A stretch of 64,000 nt of DNA, taken from assembly GCA_963854835.1 (NCBI GenBank), contig OY978528.1:56378761-56442760 (forward strand), in the 5' to 3' direction. Under the pieces are notes generated by a model. The model saw only the letters and a list, made by a program, of their open reading frames with translations. It did no database searches and was not told the DNA's origin. This stretch comes from Megamerina dolium (lineage: Eukaryota > Arthropoda > Insecta > Diptera > Megamerinidae). Both the position numbers and the translations under genes were made by a program. This document shows, piece after piece, positions 48,840-60,829 of this stretch (position 1 is the first letter of the stretch; each line of letters opens with the position of its first letter).

Positions 48840-49170
48840 TGTGTGATTTCTTTTAAGTCCACAGAAGGCCTCAGGCCCAACTAAGGGTATGTCTGCTCTT
48901 CGTTTGGCTAAGTAATTAGCGATTTCCTTACCCTCATGGCCTTTGCGTTAAAGAACCCATCCCAATACCACAGTATTAAAGTTGCATAGCATGTTAAGAA
49001 ATGTTTGGCAGTCACTATCACTTTAGAGGTTTTCTGGCTGATTGAGAAGCTTTTAATGGAAATACGATGCAATACCTTTCATCTTTCCACGAAGTCATTC
49101 CCTTACACAAATTTCAACGGCGAGTATTTCCGTTTTAAAATTTTTGGGTAGACACCCATTGCAATTGAAT
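48840..49170 (-). pseudogene. LINE RNase H-like fragment
   Basis: Minus strand across frames: SDSDCQTFLNMLCNFNTVVL and GWVL, then RKGHEGKEIANYLAKRRADI and PLVGPEAFCGL. This follows the insect LINE RNase H order DSQAA ... W-V-x-GH-x-G-x-x-GNE-x-AD-x-LA-x-x-GA and then GPE-x-x-x-GL. It is frameshifted and 5' truncated. Confidence 0.55.
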
Positions 49171-49296
49171 TATTAAATCAAGGGCTATTTACGTCCAGCC
49201 GTACCACTTTCTAATTTTAAAAGCTGGGGGACTTATTTATGGTATTAGCCGATTAAGAATTCGCAGACTACTGCGGCAGCATCTTTTTGGGGCATA

Positions 49297-50402
49297 CCAG
49301 GTGTAAAAGCTTAAATCCGCTGTTTTTCGAAAAAAAAAAAACATTTTTTGCCCTCACTAGCTATACATTTTTCCCATTTCTCGGGCAATTTGTGTATACC
49401 ATGCCAAAAGAATTACTCATTTTTCGAGGCAAACTACTCGTCAAGCCATTTTCCGACTTCTTCATACGAATCGAAGTGCTGTTCGGCGAGCGCGTGACCC
49501 ATCGACGAAAACAGGTGATAGTTAGAAGGAGCCACGTCTGGTGAATAAGCGGGATGAGGTAACACCTCCCAATTGAGTGTGTCTAAGTAGTTTTGGCCCA
49601 GTATTGACGTGTGCGATGGGGCGTTGTCGTGGAGAAAAATCAGCTTCTTATGTCTTTGTTCATAACCAGACCTTTTTTCACCCAAAGTACGGCGCAATTT
49701 CACTAGTTGTTGGTAGCGGTGAGCATTGACAGTTTCACCGGATTTCTACATCGTCTTGCGTCCAAAGCGATTTGGTCTTGGAGAAGAAGTTGCTGGTTGG
49801 CCGGGATCGACCCTTGATTTTTTTCGTTTAGGATTCTCAAAGTATATCCACTTTTCATCGCAAGCCACCACAAGATGCAGTAAAAACTTTCTTTTTTGTC
49901 TAGCAAGCAAGATTTCGCATGTGTTTTGGCGTCGCTCCATCTGCCTATCGTTCAATTCATGGGGTACCCATTTACCAAATTTTTGAACCTTTCCCATGGC
50001 TCGTAAACGTATGGAAATGGCTTGTTGAGTAACACCTAACTGTTCGGCAAGCATTTTTTGCGATTGGGTGTCGCCCTCATCCAAAAGAGCCTGCAAATCA
50101 TGGTCCTCAACTTTTCTGGATCTATTTTCACGCTTCTTGTCACTCAAGTCATTCGATACGATTCAGCAGCAGATTTCTTCAAAAAAGTAGAGCTTCCCGC
50201 ATATGCTGTTTTTCTGGCACGAAAATAGACATGATTATACGAGGAATAATGTATGTTGTTGTATGAAATCACTGATGATGTTTTCTAATTGATTTAAACA
50301 GATGTCGAATTCATAAAAAAAAGGATGCACAGTCGATAATAGCTCAATAGGCTCACTAACGCCATCTACGAGCAATCACTGGATTAAAGCTTGTACACCT
50401 GG
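49297..50402 (-). mobile_element. Mos1-like mariner element
   Basis: Inverted ends CCAGGTGTAAAAGCTTAAAT (49297) and, reversed, CCAGGTGTACAAGCTTTAAT (ending 50402), bordered by TA at 49295-49296 and 50403-50404. CCAGGTGTACAAGT is the well-known Mos1-type end. Length 1106 bp against about 1.3 kb for Mos1, so deletions are present. Confidence 0.9.
49375..50232 (-). pseudogene. Mos1-like mariner transposase, deleted and mutated
   Basis: Start ATG at 50232-50230 (MSIFVPEKQHMREALLF, KKSAAESYRM). A deletion removes most of the first helix-turn-helix. The frame then reads HDLQALLDEGDTQSQKMLAE, GKWVPHELNDRQMERRQNTC and VACDEKWIYF (first Asp), PNRFGRKTM. A TAG at 49746-49748 follows, where about 16 residues are missing against Mos1. 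In the same frame GETVNAHRYQQL ... KLIFLHDNAPSHTS (second Asp) and SPDVAPSNYHLFSSMGHALA follow. The third catalytic Asp of PSDYHLF is Asn (codon AAC). Further stops interrupt the C-terminus after GKWLDE. Inactive on several counts. Confidence 0.9.
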
Positions 50403-50404
50403 TA

Positions 50405-51795
50405 ACTGCAGGAGTTGAAATATTTGTATTACAAATGCATAGTCTCGGACGAATTATATTGTCGGAGAAATTAGAGTTCTAAAAAAATTAAATATTATCT
50501 TCTCTAAAACAAGTATTTATCATACGACCATCGTTGAGGTACTATAAAAGGAAATAAAATGAAAGCGGAAGGATTTCCATTCCGCTTGGATGAGATATAC
50601 GCTTTTTTTTATCATTTGAACTTTACGCCTCATGCCTTTTGATAGAGTTGGATGAATGGTGTGGCAACGATGGCACTGTTTGCTTAGTAATCTCAGAGTG
50701 ACCAGCATAATTTGTTGCTAATTTGCATGGAAATGATTTGCTATTTATGCATTTATTCTGTAGCAGTAGTTGTATAGTGATGATGATGATGCAAATATGC
50801 ACACGTATTTATGTATTTACCTACGATATGTGCGAAAAATCACTGGAGCATATGCTGTCGGCGAATGTCGACAATATGTGACCCTTATAGTTATATATTA
50901 CAGTGTTCTAAAGATGATATGAGTATTCTTTCGTAGTGATTGTTCTTTAAATTACTTGCATATAAAAATGTGCATGTATATCTAGCGGATAATTTCAGTA
51001 GAAATGCATTCAATCTAACGAGGCCAAAACGAGTTAAATTTTGAACCATATTAAATTGAAGTGATCAAAAATGTGAGATTGTTGGCATTGCTATTGTTTT
51101 TTTTTTTTTGCAAAAAAACGCATTTTTCACATGGCGTTCCAGACATTCCACAACTCTCAATCCATACATATTATATGTAGTTAAGCATTTTTTTTTATTT
51201 TAATAATAATAATAACAAGAAAAAATGACGAATGGTTCTCATAAAAAAATTTTTATGAAAAACAAAAAAAAAAAAAAAAGAAGAGAAAATCAGAACACCT
51301 CGTTGAAAAGAACCTCGTCGCAGACTCGCGTTACTCTTAAACAGTCGGCTGGACGATTGGTTGTTTCTTTGGTTGGTCCATCAACACAAATTCAATAAAA
51401 AAGCACAACAGGAGGGTTCTCGCATAAACCAAAAAACACACACACATACACAGAGACACATATAAAACTCATTTACCGAACAAAGCACCAGCAGCGACAT
51501 TAATCATAAATAACCAAGTTGTTGAGTTGCTGGTCAACGATCAACGATGTTGTTACCAGCCAACAACAACAACAACAGAAATTCAACATCGTTTGATCGC
51601 TATGGTGCGATACACCCAAAAAAAGAAAAAATAATTTTTTTGAACAAGAAGAAGACACTGCAAAACCAACGCTCATAAAAATACAAAACACAGAACGACA
51701 TAACGATGATATCCCAAAAACAGCAACCATCAATATTAGCAGCAGCAGCAGCAGCAGCAGCGGCAGCAGCAATAACTGCATAAAATATTACATAT
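50405..51795. other. Unrecognised stretch with leader-like composition
   Basis: The part 51290-51785 is less AT-rich, with (CAA)n near 51564, CAG repeats at 51738-51768 and several CAGCAAC motifs, as often seen in long fly 5' untranslated exons. No splice site or start codon can be assigned. Confidence 0.25.
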
Positions 51796-51796
51796 A

Positions 51797-51830
51797 TTGG
51801 CTTGGGGAAAAAGTATTACTCAACCGAATT
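51797..51830 (+). mobile_element. Possible mariner terminal repeat
   Basis: TATATTGGCTTGGGGAAAAA-GTA resembles mariner ends of the TTGGGTTGGGGAAAAAG type. No partner end or transposase is seen downstream. Confidence 0.35.
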
Positions 51831-52122
51831 TGCAGCTTGTTTTAGTAACAACAATTTTTCTTATTTCTGTCAAGCTTGTAGTTGGTGTCACACAGGTCTC
51901 TTTTGAGTCTAATTCCGCAATGCAGTGTTGCAGAGGGTAAAACAAATGGTAGTTTGATAAGTCATGGTCAGAACCATAGAAAAACTCTTCTGTTGGTCAA
52001 TTCTGGCAAGAGTTTAATCATACAAATTTAGATATGGAGCCAAACTGGACTCAAAGCTCTTTGAAACCTTCTGACTACTTTTCGACGTACTTCCATCCAA
52101 GGTTGCAGACTAATTTCTTTAA

Positions 52123-52448
52123 GTGGGTGCCGTAGCTCAGTGCGTTGCCTTTCTAATCTGAAAGTTGTGGTTTCAATCTCCGCCTGAAGCAAAACTTTAA
52201 TATCGGAAAGATTTTTCTTTCGAATGGTACCCACGTGTCGGCAAACAATTGGCAATTCTTCCGGCAGTAACAACTTGCAATGAAAATGCTTCTAAGAGAA
52301 CTCTGAGGCAAAGCTCACAGTTGCTCCGCCGTTTGAAGCGGGTAATATAAGTAGGTCCCTTCTAACACTGTCAAAAATTTAACACTCACAACAGTACTGG
52401 AAGAGAAGCCAAGGAGACCTTCGGGGTCTATAAGTACCGCATACTTTT
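52123..52448 (+). mobile_element. tRNA-derived SINE, diverged copy
   Basis: GTGGGTGCCGTAGCTCAGTG opens a tRNA-like head with B-box-like GGTTTCAATCTCC. The body (TCGAATGGTACCCACGTGTCG) and the end TATAAGTACCGCATAC are both present. It is more diverged than the copies at 1, 26.0, 57.4 and 60.5 kb, with a deletion before the GCTCACAG segment. Confidence 0.8.
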
Positions 52449-52449
52449 T

Positions 52450-53238
52450 TAGGTAGGTTCGTTTCTCTTTGGTAGGAGTTCCGGGTCACTTAAGGATCTC
52501 AGACAATCAAACATCAGCGTTACTCTGTATCCAACCCGATATTAAGAGTATCATTTGCAGCCATAAAGGTCACTATTTCGGATTTTGTTAATAAAAAACA
52601 CGGTTGCGCGTGACTGCCAATGGATTAAATATTGGCTACTCAAATTCTGGCAGCACATAGACCCCGAATAATGTCTATTTCTTAGAATAAATTAATGCAT
52701 TCGGTTAATGGGATTTTATAATGGTAACTTTTATTTTAGTAAGCTTTTAGAGAATATTGACTTGTGTCACAGTTCTGAGTGTACTTCCCTTATGTAGCAT
52801 GAAAAAGAGATGGCGGACCATTTTTTATGTACCTGTCTTGCTTTCTCATGAACCAGTATTAAGCGTTTTGAAGTGCAGATACATTTAAAAACAAATAGTT
52901 CACATTTCTTTGTAATGTAATTGTAGTAAAATACGGAACCAATCGTTTACGTGATAACCAATATTCCTCCAGCTCCATCATACAAGCAACACCGGCTTTT
53001 CAGCCGCCAGCACTGGTTTTGTCACAATCTGTTGTCTTAAATGAATTCTTTTTCCGACGTCTTTGAGCAAAAATGGTGGCTGCGTGCAATTTGTGTGCTA
53101 ACTTGGCAGGGTTATCGTCGGAACGCTTGCTCAATTGTAATTGAAGCATTACACTTCTATTTCATGTAATGATATCTACAATGTAATTTTTTCGTTGGCT
53201 TCGCTTTTTTGTAGTAAAATTATAATACAAAGCGAATA
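52450..53238. other. Unrecognised stretch
   Basis: No supported gene or repeat boundary. Confidence 0.35.
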
Positions 53239-53246
53239 TTTTACAC

Positions 53247-53696
53247 TTACTTACTTACTTATGTGGCCATAACAACCGAATATCGATTTAGGCCGAAAAT
53301 AACATGCTTCGCCAGCCATCTCTGTTCTTCGCTAGCTGGCGCCAGTTAGAAATTCCAAGCGCCGTCAGGTTCTCCAGTACTTGGTCTTTCCACCGGAGGT
53401 TTGGTCTTCCTCTTCTGCGTCGTCCTCCAGCGGGTTCCGAATATAACACCTTCTTATCTGGAGCGTGTTCTTCCATTCGCTCGACATGACCTAGCCAGCG
53501 CAGCCGCTGGATTTTGATGCGCTTTACTATGTCAATATCGGCATATAGCTCGTACAGCTCATGGTTGTACCTTATTCGGTACTCGCCACCAACGCAAATA
53601 GGTCCAAAGATCCTGCGTAGGACCTTTCTCTCGAAAACTCCAAGCATTCGCTCATCCGAGATGGAAATTGTCCAGGCTTCAGCGCCATATGTTAAT
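53247..53696 (-). pseudogene. Non-LTR retrotransposon (LINE) 3' end, copy 3
   Basis: A 5'-truncated insertion of 450 bases between direct repeats TTTTACAC at 53239-53246 and 53697-53704. The minus strand holds an open 119-codon frame: LGVFERKVLRRIFGPICVGG, YNHELYELYADIDIVKRIKI, QRLRWLGHVERMEEHAPDKK, GGRRRRGRPNLRWKDQVLEN and GISNWRQLAKNRDGWRSMLF. This is the conserved C-terminus of the same LINE family as copies 1 and 2, here undamaged. The 3' end TTATGGCCACATAAGTAAG continues as a (GTAA)n tail. Youngest-looking of the three copies. Confidence 0.9.
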
Positions 53697-53704
53697 TTTT
53701 ACAC

Positions 53705-56700
53705 TACTGAGGTTAAAATATTGAGATTAAAAAATAATAAAATAATTGAAATAAGCCCATTACTTATCTCCCAACTGAGTATGAAGAATATGAAGGCGAA
53801 GCAGAAGCATTATAACGAGCCGATGGGAAAGAGAAAAGATGCGGGGACTAGTAAAGGCTTTAGAAGTGGAATTTTGAGGCATACAGCGCGAAATAAATAA
53901 ATATGTGAAGCGCCATCATTTTGGACGGTGATCATAATGTATGATCTGTGTCGATCGTTGATGTCGATCAGCAGCAATCAGCAGAAGCAACAGCAGCAGT
54001 AGTAGTTGGAGGAGTCAACTGATGATTTTAACCAAATCAACAACAACAACAACACAAGATCATCACCATGCAATTTCAACGGTCAGCAAAATAATGTTGT
54101 CGATGCTGATTCCCAGTTGAGAATCTGCGATCGTAAGAACAAAATTGCTATCGGCTATATGATCATCGATGCGATACGATGGTCATTTCTGATGATCACG
54201 ATGATCATGATAACGATAATGATGATAATAATGACGATTGTGATAGTGGTGATGGCAACTGGTGCTTTTCAGCACCTATGTATACTTTTATGATTGCATA
54301 TTTACAAGCTATCGTCACGAGAGACAAAAACGAAAAATGCGATGCCTCTGTCATATGCGATCGACATACAAACATTATTGTTATTGCTGTTGGTTGTATG
54401 GAAGTATGATCGTATATAGCCAAAAGAGAAACATTGGCCAGCACGTACACGAGTCAAAAGCACGATCATAAAATATGAAACTGATTACCAACAACAGCAG
54501 ATGAATTGCTAGTTGCCAGCGATTCACCAAAGACTTTGTTGGCGCTTGCCAAACTTGCCGATAAAGTGTCAGATCAGTGTAAATACAGACGAGAGAATGA
54601 TACCGCACCGTCAGCGTTATAAAGTAAAGCACGTGTTTAACCTTTGACTGCGGATAGATGAGAGATGATGGAGCAAAGCCAAAGGCAAAGGATGGCTCAG
54701 TTAGATTACAACAGTGTGTGAAATATTTCAGGGGCATCGCTTGTATACTGCACGCCTTCTTCAGTGGCACATGAGAGTGTGTGAAACGTGATTTGGTTGG
54801 TTGGTTGGTGGACTGGATGGTTAGTAGCTTGGTGGCAGTGTTATCTGCTGGCATGCTATGTGAATAATGTTGCTATTGCTAATTTTAAGAGCGTGAGATG
54901 TTCATGGTAGACATGTTTATCAGGGTCGCGTATTAAGGATGTTTTGCTTTTTCGTTTTGCTGCGGTTGCAGCTTTAAAATCCTTTGTGGGAAGGTATGAT
55001 TCTGATGATGATGGTTGACTAAGTGAAAAATCAATTTTTGTTTTTTTTTTTCAGACATGCATCATTCTGGAATATTCATTGTTTTGATACATGCGCTTAT
55101 CATGGAATCTACAAAGTGAAAAAAACTGACATGCAATTAGAGAAATTTAATGCATTCCCTACACTAAAATGAAATGAATATATGTGAAAAAGATTCTCCA
55201 AACATGCTATTCTTAAAACTTTATTACAATCAATTATACATTAGACACACACACACACACATGAAAACGAAACAAAATCTCATCACCTGATGACTAAATT
55301 AAAGCGGAATGGAGTGATGGTTTAACTCTGTGCACTCTGATTATGCTGCCTACTTGTACGACGATTGTGTTGTTAAGAAAACGCGTCATTATTGTCTTGT
55401 GAACTAATTTCGTAAATTTTTCGAATGTTCTCATTCTCGGAACGTGCATACAATGTTTTTGCACCGCATACTACAGGTATATGGTATATATATACTATCA
55501 TACCATGCATACAAGTGGATTTTTAATGAATTCCAATGAGGCATCAATGTGTGCGGTCGATCGCACATTCTTGGCCGCATTGTCTTTGTTGCAAGCTCAA
55601 CTAAATAATATATACAATGATTGTATATCGAATAATGCATGCAAGGGAGGGTGGGTAACATAAAGAAGGCGGTCGACTTGCTTGATTACAAAATCGCTAA
55701 ACAGTCAACTAAGGTAGTGCAATAAATAAAAACAAATATTTCATTAATAATGAATTTTTAAGCAATTAGTTATATATTTACGTCCTCTTACATGCAACGG
55801 AAGGTACAGAAAACTTCCCACCATTGAATATGCTCTCAAAATATTGAAATAATCAAAATACTACGTCAAAGTGAACTGTGGAATAACAGGGAGGATTGCT
55901 ATCGTATTCTGTTCCAAAATTGTTTCATTTTCATTTCGAAATATTGTGATAATATATATTGATGCATATGATAGACTTGGACTTGGAGTGGATTCTACTG
56001 CTGGAAACACAAATAGATGAAAAATTCATATTAGGACATTGACTGAATTTTTCTAAAATATGAGACTCTATTTAAAGTTATCTTTTCTTTTAGCAATACA
56101 CTAAAGCGTAGTAGAGGTAGCGGTTGCTGGATTGCTAAAATGGTGGCATAGTTTTTCGATCAAACTATATAACAAATGGCCCCGAATTAAAACTGAACCT
56201 GTAATGGACAACAATAGGATATCTACCCCTGATGGTACTTGAGTAGGTGAAAATCCAACTGCTTTGGTAGCAGCGGTCAGGAATTTGGAGGCCTTATTCA
56301 TTGTTGATGTTGCGTCCTGATAAATAGGGGATGGGGAGATGGTAGGTTGCTGCTATTCCTTCCTGTTTAAAAGTCGCAAAGCATTCCTCGGTTTATGACA
56401 GTCTGTGTGTGGGAAAGTCACCTGTGTAGCTGAATGACTTCCAGTGGATCTGGAAGATCTATATCCAAAGAAAGGCGAAGGGGAAAGAGTGAAAGGCAAA
56501 GTCAAAAGTGATCCCAAAGGAAGCTACACAGAAAATTATATGTCGTGCTCTTGCGATTCCCCCAATATTCAGAAATTTTCTTTGCTGAGGAATTACAATT
56601 AGTATAATCAGTAAAACGATCCTTAGTCCGTTTAGTTCAGCTTATGAAGTTAAGTGGCCATGGTTGGTTTTTAAATGCCGAAGCAACTAAATCAAAGACT

Positions 56701-57170
56701 TTTTCTAAAAAGCTTAATTTTATTATTTCAAATAGTCTCACTTTTCGATTGGCAATATTTTTGATAGTGTACATTAGGTTGAGTTGGCTCACTTATATAA
56801 AAGAAATAAGTGTGAAATGTAAAAAAAAAATAATAATTTTGTGTCACCCTAATTTTAATATTTAATTATCGATTTACATATAATGTAAAATATTGGAAGG
56901 TCTATCATGAGAACGCCGTTGACCGCCAATGTTAGTTTGGCAATTGGCACTATATCCCCCAAACTACAATTTTTTTAAAATATATTAAACATTTTTGAAA
57001 TTTTTGCCTTTAAAGTGTTTTGCTAAAATCATATACAATAACGTAAACAACAGATCAAAGCTGTAGTGCAAATTATAAGGAAAGGTTGGAGATCAATGGC
57101 GTATGTTGGCGGTTCCTAGGGTATTTCAAGCTCTTATGGAAAACTTTTAGTGAAGAGGCGGACATTTTAA
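53705..57170. other. Unrecognised AT-rich stretch
   Basis: Contains CAACAACAAC and GATGATGAT tracts (53.97-54.25 kb) and (AC)n near 55247-55262. The minus frame 56101-56301 (NKASKFLTAATKAVGFSPTQ, then VPSGVDILLLSITGSVLIRG) has a protein-like composition, continues upstream past a TAG, and may be a retroelement ORF1 relic; I cannot name it. Confidence 0.35.
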
Positions 57171-57177
57171 ACTTTAA

Positions 57178-57365
57178 TAGTGTAAGTTGCCACAAAAAAA
57201 AATGCAAAAAAGTTTCTGCGACAAAACTTATTAAAAGTGATTTCACCAGAGTTCTGTCGTTCAAAATCGGCTAATATACGTAGGTCTCCTCTAGTATTGT
57301 CTAAATTTAACACGTTCAACAAGTCTGAAAGAGAAGTTCAGTCGAAGGTTTTTGGAGTGAGTTCT
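57178..57365 (+). mobile_element. Old, 5'-truncated SINE copy
   Basis: GTGTAAGTTGCCACAAAAAA, AAAAGTGATTTCACCAGAGT-TCTG and AGGTCTCCTCTAGTATTGTC align with the SINE body (CAACTTGCCATG ... AAGTGATGTCACAAGTGTTCTG ... AGGTCCATTCTAATACTGTC). Much diverged. It is in opposite orientation to the adjacent young copy. Confidence 0.65.
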
Positions 57366-57366
57366 T

Positions 57367-57730
57367 AAAAAAATAAATAAATATGTGGCACTTAAAGCCC
57401 CAAAGGGCTCATTGGCCGAGCTTCTCTTCCATTACTGTTGTGCGTCTTAAATTTTGGACAGTATTAGAATGGACCTACTTATTTTAGCCGGTTCCGAACG
57501 GCAGAACACTTGTGACATAACTTTTTCTGAGCTTTGTCACAGAGTTCTTTAAGCAGCTTTTTCATGGTAAGTTGTTACTGTCGGAAGAATTGCCAATTGC
57601 TTGCCGACAGGTGGGTACCATTCGAAAGAGAAATCTTATCGATATTAAATTTGTTATGCATCAGCCGGGGATTGAACCACGACCTACAGATCAGAAGGCG
57701 AACACACTAACCACTGAGCTACGGCACCCA
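57367..57730 (-). mobile_element. tRNA-derived SINE, full-length copy
   Basis: Minus strand: GGGTGCCGTAGCTCAGTGGT head with B-box-like GGTTCAATCCC, full body and GTGCCACATA end followed by an (ATTT)n-like tail. Nearly identical to the copies at 1 and 26.0 kb, so recent. No clean target duplication. Confidence 0.85.
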
Positions 57731-57734
57731 GTGA

Positions 57735-59610
57735 GGAGAGTTTTTAGTAAAATATAAAATATGTGTGTATAAGATCCGTTAGTAACTCATTATTAACTCT
57801 TACTGTTATGATCAAAAAACAAAAAGTTGGAATGTTGTTAACAGTTTTTTCGTGCCGCATGGGGCTAGTGACATATATATAACAGCCCACAGCCCACATT
57901 TCTCGGCCTCCAAAAAAACAAGTTTGTTTGATAGTCGATTTTTGGGCCCAAACATAGTCAACACTAAATTTTAGAAATATCGGACAACATTTAGGCTTCT
58001 GTCATTAATGATTAAATTGTAAATTACAATGGTGAAAGTTGTAATTGTCGCAATATACTGCTGAGTAGATTTTTCCAAGCCCACAGATCATTTCTCGAAA
58101 TAGACTGTAAATCGTTGCTATTACTAGAACATTTCTCATATACAAGTGAATACGCCCTCTACTATAGCTTATTATATTTAGTGCGTAGTTTGTATTCCTT
58201 TGTTTTCAATTAACTACTATTTACGTTACCATAACCTGTCATACAAAGTTGATATAACTTCAAGGTTGTCTACCACACCATACACGTATAGAAGATTTTC
58301 TCCTTTTTGCTTCAGGTTATAGGTATAGGTATAAGTATTATAGTGATTCACTGTGCAGTTGACATCATCACATCATAAGTAGTAAATTGAAAAGTCAATA
58401 TAGCACCATCATCATCGATCAAGCAGTAATGATGTGATGATGGAAACAAACTGAAACGCATAACAATAATAAGTAAAATATAATGTAAGGTATAAATAAA
58501 TACATATGTGTATAACTACATATATGTCTTTAGGTATTGCATTATGTAGAAACAATTCAAATTCCCAAACTTGGTAATTTATCCTTTATGAACTCACAAA
58601 ATAACCGCCACCACCGCCACCACCATCACCATTAACTACCTACTAAACAAGTTAATTCGTTTGCCGGCACAATTTAAGCAAAATCAACGATGTAGTGAAT
58701 TGTCTACTGTTCAGTATGCTCATTGTTGACTATTGCATTGATCATCATGCCAACAAAGATCAACTTTACAATTGAGTACCTACTATCTACTTTACTGCTT
58801 CTGTTCCTCTGGCTGATGTCCTCATATTATTTCTACACTAACAACATCCAGAATAATAATAACAATGAAGTATACTACTATATTATATACTTAATACATA
58901 AATATGCGCAAGCATGCTGCACAATAAAGCCTAAAATGCAACGCTTTGCTATGCCCAAAAGGGAGAGAATTTTGTTATGATGTGACATGGGTATGAGTAC
59001 GTACAAAGAACTCCCTCCTTAAAATAGAAATTCCTTTACAAAAACAAAAATACAAATGGACAGATTAAAAACAATGAAAATAAAACAAATCCAATGTTAA
59101 ACAATCAACTTTGGGCTAAATATGCGCACACATATATAAACATTGGTGCCATATAAAAATTGATTCGACTACCTCCCTACCTATCATTGCACAGTGATTT
59201 TAGATTGAATGCCAAAAATCTGTAGTCACCTTCTGATCACTCCGGAATATTGACTCTTTTCAGGCATGGTATAGTTAGCAGATTTTTTGGATGCAAACAA
59301 GGCATCAAATTGACTGAAACAAGCCTAAAACTATGTTACGGTTTTTTACGCAAGCCTTTAATAAACTCGATGGGAACAAGTTGTTCACGTGAACGTGTTA
59401 ATTCCAAAAGGGAATAGAATTTAAAAATTAATTTTGCGCCATTTTGTAGTCCAAGAAAACTGCAAAAAATACAAAATCTTGGCGAAAACATACTGCAATA
59501 TGAAAGAACTGCCCTTTTTTTTAAATTTCTTACACCTCTTAATATCATACTGATGAGATTTGTATACATAGGAGAAAGTTTCAACTTATGGTCTCGGTTT
59601 TTGGCACTTT
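57735..59610. other. Unrecognised AT-rich stretch
   Basis: (CCACCG)n-like tract at 58606-58630 and CATCATCATCG near 58406. No gene supported. Confidence 0.35.
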
Positions 59611-59611
59611 G

Positions 59612-60130
59612 ATTTAGGTTATATTAAGTTGCTGTGGTTACCCTCTCTATGACAGGATACACATTTGGATCTAATTTATAAATTTGGATTTATTTATACA
59701 TTTCAGAAGATTACCTATTGCATCTCTGAAACCGAGGCTAGGCCCTGAAAACAACAATTACCTAGAAATAATTTTCGTATTCTGCATAGTGCAGGGCCGT
59801 TCTATAGCAGATGTGTGGCGGTATCGAGGTCTTTCTAGCTTCTGCAGCTTCTTCATAAGTCATGTGTGAGATGGCCAAAACCCAAGCGCGAAGTTCTATG
59901 AGTTAGTGACTTGTGACCATTCCTATAACAGTTGATATGTCTTTCTTCCTAAGCCACAGCAATTTAGATATCCTACAGATAGGAGATTCAGTCAATCTTC
60001 TTTGGATGGCAGAGAAGGTGATTTCTTCTAGTTCGAGTTTACGTGTGACAATTGGGATCCCTAATAATCTGTTTTCCTTACTTGCCAGTGCTTGTGTGTC
60101 TTGCGAGCTCATCCGCCCTGCTCTATAATT
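59612..60130 (-). pseudogene. LINE C-terminus and 3' end
   Basis: The minus strand reads ALASKENRLLGIPIVTRKLE, FSAIQRRLTESPICRISKLL and WLRKKDISTVIGMVTSH. After a frame change it continues HDL-stop-RSCRS-stop-KDLDTATHLL-stop-NGPALCRIRKLF. This matches the tail of R1/LOA-like LINEs: RNase H end, the QRRW-x-x-C-x-x-SK, KKDIS-x-x-VG-x-x-TGH, then the C-x-x-C...H...C knuckle and CPAL; the first and last knuckle cysteine codons are now stops. Downstream lies GAGAGGGTAACCACAGCAAC and AATATAACCTAAATC, the 3' end. That end is shared with the tail of the SINE at 4441-4510. Confidence 0.7.
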
Positions 60131-60535
60131 TACGCAATAGGATACGCAATATTTTTTTATTTTTTTGTTGTATTTGAGGTACTTTCGATGTGATTATTTG
60201 TTGTATAAATCGGTATGGTATGGTTCAATAAATTTCTGTATCAAGTTTAGTTTTGGTGAAATTTCCGATTGTAATTCACAGTTTTTAGTTTCCGGAGTCG
60301 GTTTAAATTATTCCAATGGAAGGTAGCGAATGAACCAGCTGACCAATTTGCTTTATTTTATAGAGCAATTTGATTCCACCTGTCATGAGCGATTTTTGAG
60401 CAAATTTCAAGTGCTTTTAAATGCATTTTCATAAGAGGTACCTACAGATAGGAGATAAGTATATTTAGAAAAAACATTGATTGGTAAAAATCAATGGGAA
60501 AAGATCATACAATTTATCCCTCTAAGGGCACTCTA

Positions 60536-60818
60536 AATTTAATATCGATAAGATTTTTCTTTCGAATGGTACCCACCTGTCGGCAAGCAATTAGCAATTC
60601 TTCTGACAGTAACAACTTGCCATGAAAAAGCTTCTTAAAGAACTCTGTGACAAAGCTCAGAAAAAGTGATTTCACAAGTGTTCTGCCGTTCGGAACCGGC
60701 TAAAATAAGTAGGTCCCTTCTAATACTGTCCAAATTTAAGACGCACAACAGTAATGGAAGAGAAGCTCGGCCAATGAGCCCTTTGGGGCTTTAAGTGCCA
60801 CATATTTACTTTATTTTT
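60536..60818 (+). mobile_element. 5'-truncated SINE with 12-bp target duplication
   Basis: Begins AATTTAATATCGATAAGATT, lacking the tRNA head; body and GTGCCACATA end are intact with a short T-rich tail. AAGGGCACTCTA at 60524-60535 and 60819-60830 is an exact duplication. The interrupted sequence is itself a relative of the repeat at 3.3-4.2 kb. Confidence 0.9.
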
Positions 60819-60829
60819 AAGGGCACTCT

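Noticed and set aside
57367..57730. Target duplication of the full-length SINE
   Set aside because: AGTGAG occurs on both sides but not in exact register with the ends.
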